64,000 bases of DNA from Gammaproteobacteria bacterium HGW-Gammaproteobacteria-1 (GCA_002840095.1 PGZL01000007.1:252109-316108), one strand, 5' to 3'; positions 7,791-16,463 are shown, numbered from the stretch's first letter. Notes: a model not told the origin generated them from the letters alone. Made by a program: numbers and translations.

Positions 7791-9239
7791 TCACCCGCGA
7801 TAGCCGGCGCAACGATAAAGGGTGTAACTCACCGCCACCGTGCCCCGCAGCACAACGCTCACCACGTCCGCCTGCGCGCACTGCTCGAAGCGCTGCTGCC
7901 AGCGCGCCGCATCGTTGCGGAACTGCCACGGCACCACCAGCACGCCGCGGGCCCCCGCCTGCGGCGTGCCGAACCAAAGGTCGTTCTGATCGTAACGTTC
8001 ATCGGCCACCTGCACCGGGCGCGGCCGTGCCGGCCAGGCGAGATGGCTGGCATAGGACCAGTTGCCGGCGAACAGCACCGGGGCCGGCCCCGGTTCCTGC
8101 GCCATGGCCTCGCGCACCTCCTCGGCCCGCTGCACCGCCTGCTCCCAGCCGTACAGATCGCCGAAGGGATACTGATTTTCGGCAAAAGGCAGCCAGGGCG
8201 CGAACAGTTCGCTGTGCAGCACCAGGGCCAGCAGCAGCGAATAGGCCGCGCCGCTCCAGGCGATGATGCGCACCGGGCGCCGCGGCCAATGCTGCAGCAG
8301 CCAGCGGGCGGTAAGCGGCGTCAGCAGCGCCCAGCCCAGCAGGGTCCAGTGCGGCAGGGTGGGCTCGAAACCGCTGCTCCAGCCGAACAGCAGCAGGGGC
8401 GGCAGGGCCAGCACCAGGACGTGGCGTTTTACCGGCTCGCGCCGGCGGCGCAGTCCGTCGATCACTGCGACGATGCCGAGCAGGTAGAGCGCCGGACCGT
8501 AGGCCAGCAGCTGCCCCGCCTGCGACAGCAGGAAGCGCGCCGGTTCCCAGGCACGGCCCGGCACGCCGTGGCCGAGCTGGTAGTCAAATGAGAGCCAGTC
8601 GTGCTGCCAGTTCCAGCCCAGCACCGGCACAATGAGCAGCAGGGCGAGACCCACCGCCAGCCAGGGCCAGGGTCGGCGCAGCTGCGCCCAGTGCCCGCCC
8701 AGGGCCAGCAGCAGCACGGCGCTCAGCGCCAGCGTCACCGCCGTGTACTTGGCCAGGCCGGCCAGGCCGAACAGCGCACCCAGCACCAGCCAGTCGCACG
8801 CCTCGCCCCGCGCCAGGGCCCGGTGCAGAAACAGTGCCGCCGCCAGCCCCAGCGGCAGCAGCGGGGAATCCGGCAGCATGGCCAGCGACAGCACCTGGAA
8901 GGCCAGGGCCGAATGCAGCAGGGCCACGGCGGCGAAGGCCGTCCAGGGCGAGGCCTCCGGATACAGCTCGCGCGTCAGGCGGAACAGCGCCAGGCTGGCC
9001 AGGGCGCCGAGCAGCACCGGCCACAGACGCAGGGCGAATTCGCCGGAAGAGAACAGCAGGACCAGGGCCTGCAACCAGCCCACCAGGGGCGGGTGATCGA
9101 AATAGCTCCAGTCGAGGTGATAACCGTACAGGGCGTAATGCGCCTCGTCGCCGGACAGCCCGGCGCCGCCGCCGGCCGCCAGCAGGTGCAGCAGGGAGCT
9201 GAACGCCACGAGCAGCAGCGCCGCCCGCCCGGGGGTCAT
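7791..9239 (-). CDS. GT39-family membrane glycosyltransferase (2)
   Basis: A 482-residue multi-spanning GT-C enzyme, paralogous to the genes at 3325 and 9325. The catalytic pair is in LSGDEAHYALYGY (residues about 28-40), followed by YFDHPPLVGW. Hydrophobic helices continue to about residue 360, after which there is a short periplasmic tail. I prefer the ATG at 9239; a TTG at 9266 would add nine residues and neither has a good Shine-Dalgarno. The donor should be a polyprenyl-phosphate sugar, as for ArnT; the acceptor is unknown. Confidence 0.83.
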   Translation of the reverse strand: MTPGRAALLLVAFSSLLHLLAAGGGAGLSGDEAHYALYGYHLDWSYFDHPPLVGWLQALVLLFSSGEFALRLWPVLLGALASLALFRLTRELYPEASPWTAFAAVALLHSALAFQVLSLAMLPDSPLLPLGLAAALFLHRALARGEACDWLVLGALFGLAGLAKYTAVTLALSAVLLLALGGHWAQLRRPWPWLAVGLALLLIVPVLGWNWQHDWLSFDYQLGHGVPGRAWEPARFLLSQAGQLLAYGPALYLLGIVAVIDGLRRRREPVKRHVLVLALPPLLLFGWSSGFEPTLPHWTLLGWALLTPLTARWLLQHWPRRPVRIIAWSGAAYSLLLALVLHSELFAPWLPFAENQYPFGDLYGWEQAVQRAEEVREAMAQEPGPAPVLFAGNWSYASHLAWPARPRPVQVADERYDQNDLWFGTPQAGARGVLVVPWQFRNDAARWQQRFEQCAQADVVSVVLRGTVAVSYTLYRCAGYRG

Positions 9240-9324
9240 CGCGGCGGATGCTGGAACAAGACTCAATGAAGACTACCCGTGGCGTCGGTAAAGGGGCGGA
9301 TTATACCCAAAGGCACAGTGGGCA

Positions 9325-10929
9325 TCACTCGGCATCCGCATCCGGCTCAGCCGCATCGGCCCCCTGCGCTGCCCCTGCCGGCTCCTCCTGCGTCACCGGC
9401 ACATAGAACACATACCAGCGCAGCGACAGGTCCGGGTTTTTCGCCTCCACCACACTGAGCTGGCGCCACTCGCCTTCCGGCAGGCTCAGCCGGCCCGGGA
9501 TGTCGTCGCGCTCGCGGTCTTCGCGGTCGTATTTCTCGATGAACAGGCACAGCCGCTCCGGTACCGCCGCCTCCCGGGCCCACAGGTGGTACTGGCTCAT
9601 GCGCGCCTGCATGGTCACACCGACGCGTTGCGGCGCGTCGAGCAGCCAGGCGACCATACCGGCGCTGGCGTGGTTGCCGACGATGATGCCGCAGTCCGCG
9701 CCGCGGGGATGGGTGGCCTCCACTTCCGGCAGCAGGCGGCGCAGCTCGGCGTCCACCTGGTCCCAGCCGTAGGCCTGGCTCAGCTGGGTGCGCTTGGGCG
9801 TCATGTCTTCCCCCGCCACCTGTTGCAGCCAGTGGGGGAAGCGCAGCAGGTTCACCAGCAGCACGCCGGTGAGCACCGCCAGCACCACCAGCCCCAACAG
9901 CAGCGGACGGGCGCGGCCACGGGCGCGCGCCGGCGGGTAGAGCCAGCGGTTGAGCGCCCCGGCGAGCAGGATGGTGCCCGGCACGTAGGCGGTCTCCGGC
10001 CAGTTGGGCCCGCTGTCGGCGGTGAGACCGGCGGCGCCGAACACCAGCAGCGGCAGCCAGAAGCCGGTGGCAAACAGGGCGCGGCCGTAGCCGCTCAGGG
10101 CGCGCGGCCCGCCGCGGCCGAAGCTGGCCCCTGCCATGGCGAGGAAGGTCCACGGCATGGCAACCGCCATCTGGCCGCCCACAAACATGAGCAGCATCGT
10201 CCAGGGATCGGCGGCGACGCTGCGCTGGACGCCGTGGCCCAGCTGGAAGGCGAAGGAGATCCAGTCGTGGCGCCAGTTCCAGGCCAGCACCGGGATGAAG
10301 GTCACCAGCGCCAGCAGGGCGCCGAACCAGGGCCAGGGGCCGGCCAGCTGGCGCCGCCCGGCGCGGGACATGAGCAGGGCGAGAAAGAGGCCGCCCAGGA
10401 TCAGCACCGCCGGGTACTTGCCCAGCAGCGCCAGCCCGGCGCAGATGCCGGTGAGGCCCCACAGCGCGGGCCGGTGTTCCTCCACCGCACGCCAGGCCAG
10501 GTAATAGGTGCACCAGGTGAAAATGATGAGGGCGCTGTCGGGGGTGACGATGTGAAAACCCGCCTGCACCAGGGGCAGCGTGGTCCACACCAGCACCGCC
10601 AGGCCGCCGGCCCGCGGCTGGCCGTAGGCGCGGCGCGCCAGGTCGTAGGCCAGCACGGCCCCCACCAGCCAGGACAGCACCGCCGGCAGGCGGATCACCG
10701 CCGCGCCGTCGCCGAACAGGTCCGTGAACGGCCGCATCAGCCAGGCCACCAGCGGCGGGTGGTCGAAGTAGCTCAGCTCCAGTCGCTGCGACCAGACCCA
10801 GTAATAGGCCTCGTCCGGCAGCAGGCCGAGACCGAGCCAGGCCAGCACGTTGCCGGCCAGGGTCAGGGCCAGCAACAGCAGCAGCCAGGGCGGGAAGGCG
10901 CGCCGTTCGCGGGAGGGTTCGAGAAACAT
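9325..10929 (-). CDS. GT39-family membrane glycosyltransferase (3)
   Basis: A 534-residue GT-C enzyme with the signature LPDEAYYWVW (residues 37-46) and YFDHPPLVAW near residue 53, followed by about eleven hydrophobic segments. The acidic C-terminus (about 20 residues rich in Ala, Asp and Glu) is unusual. The start at 10929 places MFLEPSRERR directly before the first helix; the open frame continues far upstream only because it runs antisense to the DUF3108 gene. It diverges from the DUF3108 gene, with 84 bases between the starts that must hold both promoters. This is the third GT39 copy within 8 kb. Confidence 0.84.
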   Translation of the reverse strand: MFLEPSRERRAFPPWLLLLLALTLAGNVLAWLGLGLLPDEAYYWVWSQRLELSYFDHPPLVAWLMRPFTDLFGDGAAVIRLPAVLSWLVGAVLAYDLARRAYGQPRAGGLAVLVWTTLPLVQAGFHIVTPDSALIIFTWCTYYLAWRAVEEHRPALWGLTGICAGLALLGKYPAVLILGGLFLALLMSRAGRRQLAGPWPWFGALLALVTFIPVLAWNWRHDWISFAFQLGHGVQRSVAADPWTMLLMFVGGQMAVAMPWTFLAMAGASFGRGGPRALSGYGRALFATGFWLPLLVFGAAGLTADSGPNWPETAYVPGTILLAGALNRWLYPPARARGRARPLLLGLVVLAVLTGVLLVNLLRFPHWLQQVAGEDMTPKRTQLSQAYGWDQVDAELRRLLPEVEATHPRGADCGIIVGNHASAGMVAWLLDAPQRVGVTMQARMSQYHLWAREAAVPERLCLFIEKYDREDRERDDIPGRLSLPEGEWRQLSVVEAKNPDLSLRWYVFYVPVTQEEPAGAAQGADAAEPDADAE

Positions 10930-11013
10930 GGAATTCCGTTCAGAATCAGGACAGCGGGGGAGTATACCAGCCTTGTGTGTCGCCACCGCGGCCTGCTTTG
11001 CTACACTGCCGCC

Positions 11014-11706
11014 ATGTCCCGTCCTGCCCTCCTGCTGCTGTCCCTGTGCCTCCTGCTGCTGTCCGGCATGGCCGGCGCCGACGGCTATCGGCCGCAGCCG
11101 TTCCACGCCCGTTACTCGGTCCACGTCAACGGCCTCAAGGTGGGCGAAATCGACCGCAACCTGCGTATCGAGGCCGACGGCCGCTACGTGCTGGAAAACC
11201 TCGCCTACACCACCGGTCTGGTGGCGCTGTTCAAGAAGGATCGCGCGCTGGAGCGCAGTACCTGGGTGTACAACGACGACCACGTCAAGCCCATCGAGTA
11301 TTTCGCCCACTACACCGGCCGCGCCAAGGACGTGATCGAGCGGCTCGACTTCGACTGGCAGCGCAACATCGTGTCCTCGCTGCGCGACGGCAAGATCACC
11401 GAGGTGACGCTGGTGCCCGGCGCGATGGACAAGCTCATGCACCAGGCCGTCCTGCGCGGCGACGTCGCCGCCGGCATGCAGCACATCGAATACCCGATCG
11501 CCGATCGCGACGACATCAAGCCCTATGTCTACGACGTGCTCGACAGCGAAGAGGTGGTCACCGGGCGCGGCACCGTGCGTGCGATCAAGGTACGCAAGGG
11601 CACCACCACCTTCTGGCTGGCGCCGGAGTGGGATTACCTGCTGGTCAAACTGGTCCAGGAAAACGACGACAGCACCTACGCCAGCTATCTGCAGGCGGAG
11701 AAATAG
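11014..11706 (+). CDS. Exported DUF3108 protein
   Basis: A 230-residue protein with a signal peptide (Leu-rich core, cleavage probably after GMAGA near residue 23) and a DUF3108 domain: an N-terminal strand pattern FHARYSVHVNGLKVGEI and a C-terminal FWLAPEWDYLLVKLVQ. Proteins of this family are periplasmic beta-rich proteins of unclear function, possibly lipid-binding by resemblance to LolA-like folds. It is the only plus-strand gene in the envelope region and diverges from GT39 gene 3. The 644 bases after its stop are a tandem repeat array. Confidence 0.82.
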   Translation: MSRPALLLLSLCLLLLSGMAGADGYRPQPFHARYSVHVNGLKVGEIDRNLRIEADGRYVLENLAYTTGLVALFKKDRALERSTWVYNDDHVKPIEYFAHYTGRAKDVIERLDFDWQRNIVSSLRDGKITEVTLVPGAMDKLMHQAVLRGDVAAGMQHIEYPIADRDDIKPYVYDVLDSEEVVTGRGTVRAIKVRKGTTTFWLAPEWDYLLVKLVQENDDSTYASYLQAEK

Positions 11707-11720
11707 CGGCGCCGCCAGGC

Positions 11721-12345
11721 GCCACTTGATGGGTTTCGCTGTGCTCTACCCATCCTACCTAGGGCGGGTCTTGGCGCAGAAACACCACCGACAAGATTCA
11801 CAAGATGTTCAGGATGAACAAGATTTCTCATCTTGTTCATCTTGAACAATCGTGTTCATCCTGTCAGGGAAGTTGTCTTTACAGGAACCCCAGACAAAGC
11901 ACGGACGCAGGATGGGTAGAGCAACGCGAAACCCATCGCCTTCGGGCACGCCGCTTGATGGGTTTCGCTGCGCTCTACCCATCCTACCTAGGGCGGGTCT
12001 TGGCGCAGAAACACCACCGACAAGAATCACAAGATGTTTCAGGATGAACAAGATTTCCCCATCTTGTCCATCTTGAAACATCTTGTTCATCCTGTCAGGG
12101 AGGTTGTCTTTGCAGGAACCCCAGACAAAGCACGGATGCAGGATGGGTAGAGCAACGCGAAACCCATCGCCTTTCGGGCGCGCCACTTGATGGGTTTCGC
12201 TGCGCTCTACCCATCCTACCTAGGGCGGGTCTTGGCGCAGAAACACCACCGACAAGATTCACAAGATGTTTCAGGATGAACAAGATTTCCCCATCTTGTC
12301 CATCTTGAAACATCTTGTTCATCCTGTCAGGGACGTGGTCTTTTG
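11721..12345. repeat. Tandem array of a ~230-bp composite unit (2.7 copies)
   Basis: The word GATGGGTTTCGCT recurs at 11728, 11957 and 12189, giving periods of 229 and 232 bases. Each unit holds the right arm of the GATGGGTAGAGC family, a linker (CTAGGGCGGGTCTTGGCGC), a second hairpin built from CAGGATGAACAAGAT and ATCTTGTTCATCCTG, another linker (CAGACAAAGCACGGA) and the left arm GGATGGGTAGAGCAACGCG. The third copy breaks off after the second hairpin. Differences between copies are few, so duplication looks recent. This array fills the gap 11707-12350; no gene is visible in it, and the short frames on both strands are translations of the repeat. Confidence 0.92.
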
Positions 12346-12350
12346 ACGGC

Positions 12351-13796
12351 TCACCCCCGGCGCGCGACGAAGCGGCGCCACTCCCCCACCGCCAGCACCA
12401 GCGCCGCCAGCAGCAGCGGCAGGCCCACGTACATGGCCATGGCGCCCAGTTCGCCGGTGACGTCGCTCAGCACCACGTCGCCCTGGGCCCGGGTGGCGTA
12501 GATCTCCACGCCGCGCCAGAACAATGCGCCGCCCACGCCGCCCAGCCAGGCGATCCCCAGCAGGCGGGCGGTGCTCAGGCCACGCCGTGCTGCGATGGGT
12601 GCGGCGACGATCAGCAGCACGCCCCACAGCCACCAGCCGGCTACGCGCGGCCAGGACAGTTCGGCGCCGTAGCGCAGTGTTTCCACCAGCGGGGTAAAGG
12701 CGAGGCGCAGGGTGGACGGCGGGCCGAGATAGCCCGCCACCACCGGAGTGATTGCCGCACCGTTCCGCTCGCGCAACACGCGCACCACCGCCGCGGCGCG
12801 CTCATCCGCCGTCATGCGGGCGGCGCCGGGTATGCGCAACGCGGTCCAGGTGCGGGTAAAGCCGCCCCAGCCGTGCCAGTCGGTGGACGATACCAGCACC
12901 ACCCTGCCGGTCCGCTCCAGCTCCAGCATCGCGGTGCGCACGTCGGCAGGAATGTCGGGATGACCATTGTTGGCGATCTCGAAGCCGTCGACGCCGGCGT
13001 CGGCCAGCGCGTAGATCGCCGGGGCATCGAGGCGCCAGGCCATGGAGATCACCGCGCCCTCGTGTTGGTTGCGTACCGCATCGATGAAGCGGCGGGCGTA
13101 ATCGGTGCGGTCGGCCCAGAAGTCGGGCAGCGCCGCGCCCTCGCGCAGGCCGAGACCGAGCAGGAAGCCGCCGTACTCGCTGCCCACCTCGATGCCCGGT
13201 ATCACCGCCAGGGTGGAAAACTGCCGCGCCGCCAGGGCGCGAGTGTAAAACGAGCCGGCGGGATCATCGTGTTCGGTGATGGCGGCGACGTCATACCCCC
13301 GCGCCCCATGCCAGGCGAGATTGACCGGCGCGCGCACCAGGCCGTCGTGGGAACCGAGGGTGTGGCTCTGCAGATCGGCGACGACCACATCGGGATCGTC
13401 GACAGCGAGAGCCCAGCCAGGAAAATGCACATGGGACACGAACAGCACGTAGGCGGCGAGACACCACACCGCCGCCAGCGGCGCCAGCGTCATGCGCAGG
13501 ATGCGCAGCCACCACAGGCCGCCGCGCCACCAGCCCCACGCCAAGGCGCCCAGCGCCAGCCAGGCGGCAAGGGCGCCAAAGGCGAGGCGGAAATCGGGCG
13601 CGCCGAGCAGCAGGTGCCCCGGCGCCAGCAACGGCTCGAGCAGACCCGCCGCGGCGGGATACTCCAGGCTCATGCCGGGCACCGCCGCATAGTCGCGCGC
13701 ATCGAAGGGCCCGGCCGGATCCCACGGCAGCAGGGCCGCCGCGGTCAGGACCAGCAATAGGGTCAGAATGAGAGTGCGCAGGCGCTCGGGTTTCAT
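12351..13796 (-). CDS. Membrane protein with PHP-like metal-dependent hydrolase domain
   Basis: A 481-residue protein in three parts. The N-terminus (1-125) has about four hydrophobic helices. The middle (135-360) resembles a PHP phosphoesterase: DLQSHTLGSHDG (141-152) in place of the usual HxHT/SxxSDG, TEHDDP (174-179), PGIEVG (200-205) and STDWHG further on. The C-terminus has two to three more helices. PHP domains bind two or three metals and cleave phosphoesters. The ATG at 13796 has no clear Shine-Dalgarno and follows a repeat element. A fused membrane-PHP arrangement is uncommon; it may be a membrane-lipid or polyprenyl-phosphate phosphoesterase, but the substrate is unknown. Confidence 0.75.
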   Translation of the reverse strand: MKPERLRTLILTLLLVLTAAALLPWDPAGPFDARDYAAVPGMSLEYPAAAGLLEPLLAPGHLLLGAPDFRLAFGALAAWLALGALAWGWWRGGLWWLRILRMTLAPLAAVWCLAAYVLFVSHVHFPGWALAVDDPDVVVADLQSHTLGSHDGLVRAPVNLAWHGARGYDVAAITEHDDPAGSFYTRALAARQFSTLAVIPGIEVGSEYGGFLLGLGLREGAALPDFWADRTDYARRFIDAVRNQHEGAVISMAWRLDAPAIYALADAGVDGFEIANNGHPDIPADVRTAMLELERTGRVVLVSSTDWHGWGGFTRTWTALRIPGAARMTADERAAAVVRVLRERNGAAITPVVAGYLGPPSTLRLAFTPLVETLRYGAELSWPRVAGWWLWGVLLIVAAPIAARRGLSTARLLGIAWLGGVGGALFWRGVEIYATRAQGDVVLSDVTGELGAMAMYVGLPLLLAALVLAVGEWRRFVARRG

Positions 13797-13810
13797 GGTT
13801 TGATTAGTCG

Positions 13811-13879
13811 CAAGTGACAAGTAACAAGTTCCAAGTAAAAACAAGGTTCTTTTAACTTGTCACTTGTCACTTGTATCTG
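13811..13879. repeat. Arm-spacer-arm element, 7-nt CAAGTGA words
   Basis: The left arm reads CAAGTGACAAGTAACAAG and the right arm ACTTGTCACTTGTCACTTG, with about 20 bases between. It fills the gap between the PHP protein start and the LtaS-like stop, which lies only 3 bases away. Confidence 0.87.
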
Positions 13880-13881
13880 CC

Positions 13882-15741
13882 TCACCGCGCCCACCGGTTG
13901 TCGCGCAGCAGTTCGTAGCTGAGCTGGTCGCGCGCCAGCAGTTGCCGTTCCAACTGCATGAACCCGGCCTCGGAGAGTCCTTCGCCCGCCGTCTCCAGGC
14001 GTTCGTGCAGATTGTGCTTGAGGTGGGCGCGGTCGGTGATCAGCGCGATGCTCTGGCCACCCTCGGTGACGAAGGCCTGGCCCTGCGTCTTCCTGAACAC
14101 CGACTGCCCCAGGGCGGCGAACTCGTCGGGGAAGCCGAGCAGGTCGATGATGGTCGGCATCACATCCAGCTGCGAGGACACGTTGTGATTGGTGCCGGCC
14201 GGCACGATGCCCGGCGCGTAGACCAGGAACGGTGTGTGAAACAGCTGGCGTAATCCGCCCTGCTGGAAGTGAGTCGCGTGATCGGCGGTGAAGATGAAAA
14301 TGGTGTTGGCGAACCAGGGCTGCTGCCGCGCCGCATTGATGAATTCGCCCACGCTCCAATCGGAGTAGTGCAACGCATTGATGTAACCGTTTTCGTCCAC
14401 CAGGCCGTGGGGGGTACGGATCACGTGGCCGTCCAGCTCCGGATACGGTGTGTGGGTGGTGCCGGTGAAGGCATAGGCCAGGAACGGCTTGCCCGCCTGG
14501 TCCAGCTTGCCCTTGAGGAACATCAGCATGTCGTAATCCCAGCCGAAGGTCGCCAGCGTCGGGTCGGGGTAATTCAACAGCAGCGGGATGTCTTCCTTGC
14601 CGTAAAACTCCTTGAACCCTGCCGAACGGGCCACGCCCTGGATCTTGAAGGAATCGCGGTCGGAGCTCTGCACGAACACCGTGTGGTAGCCGTGACGCTC
14701 GGCCATGGCGCCGAGGCGGGTGAAGTTGGACACGCCGATGCCGGCGTCGATGCGCGGCAGGCCCTTCAATGCCGGAATGCCGGTCAGCGTCGCCTGCACC
14801 CCCTCGATGCTGCGCTGCCCGGCGGCATAGAAGCGGCTGAACTTGAGACCGTCGCGCGCCAGCGCATCGAAATTGGGCGTGGCGCCGATGCTGCCGCCGC
14901 TGAAGCTGTCGACGTAATCGAAGTTCCAGCTCTCCAACAGCACGAACACCAGATTGTGGCCGGTGGGTTCAACATCGTAGCGCTGCAGCATCGGGTAAGC
15001 CGGGTCGATAATCGCTTGCTGCTCGCCCATGATGGCGACGGCCTGTTCCTGCGGATAAAAATGATGATCGACCGGATCGAGGTTGAGCGAGAACACCATG
15101 GTGGTAAAGACGCCGTTCAGACTCAAATGGCCGTAGGCCGAATCGCCGTTGTCGTAGGCGTCGATGATTTCGATCACCTTGCCGCCCACGCCGCCGCGGC
15201 CGACGATGGCCAGGGCCAGGAACAGCGCGACGTATTGCAGTGCCGCCCAACGCATAGTCCGCAGTTCGCCGCGCAGGACGCGTTGCCACAGCCAGCCCAA
15301 GGCCAGGGCGAACAGCGCGAACAACAGCAGGGCCCACCAGTACACGCCGAAGGCATAGTGGAGCATGAAGCCCCAGTCGTCACGCAGCAGCAGCAGTTCG
15401 TACGACACGTGACGGCGCACCTGCTCGAAATAGAACACGTCGCCCACCAGCAGCAGCACCATGCCCAGGGTCAGCGCATAGGCCAGCCATGCCAGCGGGT
15501 CGAACCAGCCGCGCCGATCGAACCAGCGCAGCGGCAGGTTCATCAGCAGGAAGGGAATGGCGAATACCCGCGCAATCACCGCGCCGTCAAAACGCAGGCC
15601 GTTGCCGAAGGCCGCCAGCACCTGACCGAAGCCGAGCTGGGCGAACTGCAGCGGATAGAGCACGTAGAGCAGCGCCCGCCCCAGGGTGAACAAACCCAGG
15701 GCAATGGCGAACAGGAGCAGGCTCTTGTGCAGGCGGGTCAT
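13882..15741 (-). CDS. LtaS-like sulfatase-family membrane transferase
   Basis: A 619-residue protein with about five N-terminal helices (1-185) and a periplasmic sulfatase-fold domain. Metal and nucleophile motifs are visible: LLESWNFDYV (Glu270), GQRSIEG (a probable Ser311 nucleophile where Gram-positive LtaS has Thr) and FTADHATHF with the second metal site. The architecture is that of lipoteichoic acid synthase and of the proteobacterial OpgB/EptA group, which move phosphoglycerol or phosphoethanolamine from phospholipid onto glycans. In this Gram-negative setting it probably decorates a periplasmic or surface glycan. It is followed closely by the PHP protein and preceded by the dCMP deaminase. 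Confidence 0.85.
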   Translation of the reverse strand: MTRLHKSLLLFAIALGLFTLGRALLYVLYPLQFAQLGFGQVLAAFGNGLRFDGAVIARVFAIPFLLMNLPLRWFDRRGWFDPLAWLAYALTLGMVLLLVGDVFYFEQVRRHVSYELLLLRDDWGFMLHYAFGVYWWALLLFALFALALGWLWQRVLRGELRTMRWAALQYVALFLALAIVGRGGVGGKVIEIIDAYDNGDSAYGHLSLNGVFTTMVFSLNLDPVDHHFYPQEQAVAIMGEQQAIIDPAYPMLQRYDVEPTGHNLVFVLLESWNFDYVDSFSGGSIGATPNFDALARDGLKFSRFYAAGQRSIEGVQATLTGIPALKGLPRIDAGIGVSNFTRLGAMAERHGYHTVFVQSSDRDSFKIQGVARSAGFKEFYGKEDIPLLLNYPDPTLATFGWDYDMLMFLKGKLDQAGKPFLAYAFTGTTHTPYPELDGHVIRTPHGLVDENGYINALHYSDWSVGEFINAARQQPWFANTIFIFTADHATHFQQGGLRQLFHTPFLVYAPGIVPAGTNHNVSSQLDVMPTIIDLLGFPDEFAALGQSVFRKTQGQAFVTEGGQSIALITDRAHLKHNLHERLETAGEGLSEAGFMQLERQLLARDQLSYELLRDNRWAR

Positions 15742-15755
15742 GGTCAGGGCTTCGG

Positions 15756-16310
15756 TCAGAACTTCTGCAGCAGGCGTTCCAGTATCTTCTTGAAGAAACC
15801 GCCGGGGGCGATGGTGATCTGCGCGTTGTCGACACTGATCTCGTCCAGCGCATAACTGCTCACCGCAATATCCGCCTCGCGATACATCTGGTAGGACAGC
15901 TCCAGATCGGCGGCCCAGCGCGACAGGAAGTCCTCGCTCGGGGCGATGAACACCACCCGGCCGATTTCGTCCTGAATCAGCTTGGAGGCGCAGCGCGGAC
16001 AGGGCGGATGGGTGACGTAGACGGTGCAGCCGCGCAGATCGCGCTTGGCGAAGATCATCGCGTTCTCTTCGGCATGGATGGTCAGGTTCAGCTTGGTGGC
16101 ACGATCCACCAGCCGTTCCGTGGTGTCGGCGACGCCGGCGGCAAAGCCGTTATAACCCAGCGAGACGATGCGGTTGCCGTCGGTGATCACCGCGCCCACC
16201 TGCGATGAGGGGTCCTTGCTCCAGGCGGAAATGTGCGCCGCCAGGCTGAGAAAGCGGGTGTCCCATTTTTTCGTGGCGGTCGAAACTGCCGTGGATTCGT
16301 TTGTGGTCAT
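15756..16310 (-). CDS. dCMP deaminase-family zinc deaminase
   Basis: A 184-residue cytidine/deoxycytidylate deaminase-fold protein. The zinc site is complete: HAEENA (His79, catalytic Glu81) and PPCPRC (Cys104, Cys107). The N-terminal KDPSSQVGAVI and LGYNGF motifs are typical of dCMP deaminase, which makes dUMP for thymidylate synthesis. The C-terminal 60 residues are longer than in small dCMP deaminases. The ATG at 16310 gives the best family start; an in-frame ATG at 16334 directly abuts the repeat arm upstream. Neither has a good Shine-Dalgarno. Possibly co-transcribed with the LtaS-like gene 14 bases downstream, although functionally unrelated. Confidence 0.82.
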   Translation of the reverse strand: MTTNESTAVSTATKKWDTRFLSLAAHISAWSKDPSSQVGAVITDGNRIVSLGYNGFAAGVADTTERLVDRATKLNLTIHAEENAMIFAKRDLRGCTVYVTHPPCPRCASKLIQDEIGRVVFIAPSEDFLSRWAADLELSYQMYREADIAVSSYALDEISVDNAQITIAPGGFFKKILERLLQKF

Positions 16311-16334
16311 GGGCGTATGCGGGCTGGGTGGCAT

Positions 16335-16460
16335 TGCAAGATACAAGTTACAAGATGCAAGTTACAAGTAACCCCAAAAGAAACGGGGCGGTCAGCCCGC
16401 CCCGTCGCTCTCGATCATTCCTTGCATCTTTCCTCTTGTATCTTGTATCTGCTTTTATCT
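16335..16460. repeat. Arm-spacer-arm element, 7-nt ACAAGATA words, enclosing a terminator
   Basis: The left arm GCAAGATACAAGTTACAAG and further copies face the right arm CTTGTATCTTGTATCTGC. The spacer contains a strong GC hairpin (16383-16405). It lies between the deaminase start and the mrp stop, ending 3 bases before the latter. Confidence 0.85.
16372..16405 (-). terminator. Intrinsic terminator after mrp
   Basis: A 9-bp perfect stem ACGGGGCGG/CCGCCCCGT with a 5-base loop is followed, reading the minus strand, by TTTCTTTTGG. It lies about 60 bases beyond the mrp stop, inside a repeat spacer. Confidence 0.7.
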
Positions 16461-16463
16461 GCC

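Noticed and set aside
9586-11013. Long plus-strand frame reading into the DUF3108 gene from upstream.
   Set aside because: It runs antisense to GT39 gene 3. The signal peptide beginning at 11014 marks the real start.
10930-11484. N-terminal extension of GT39 gene 3 by about 185 residues.
   Set aside because: The extension lies antisense to the DUF3108 gene, and GT39 proteins begin just before the first helix, as at 10929.
11809-12322. Short frames on both strands in the tandem array that give similar peptides (for example GRAQRNPSSG).
   Set aside because: They are translations of the ~230-bp repeat, shared between copies and without start signals.
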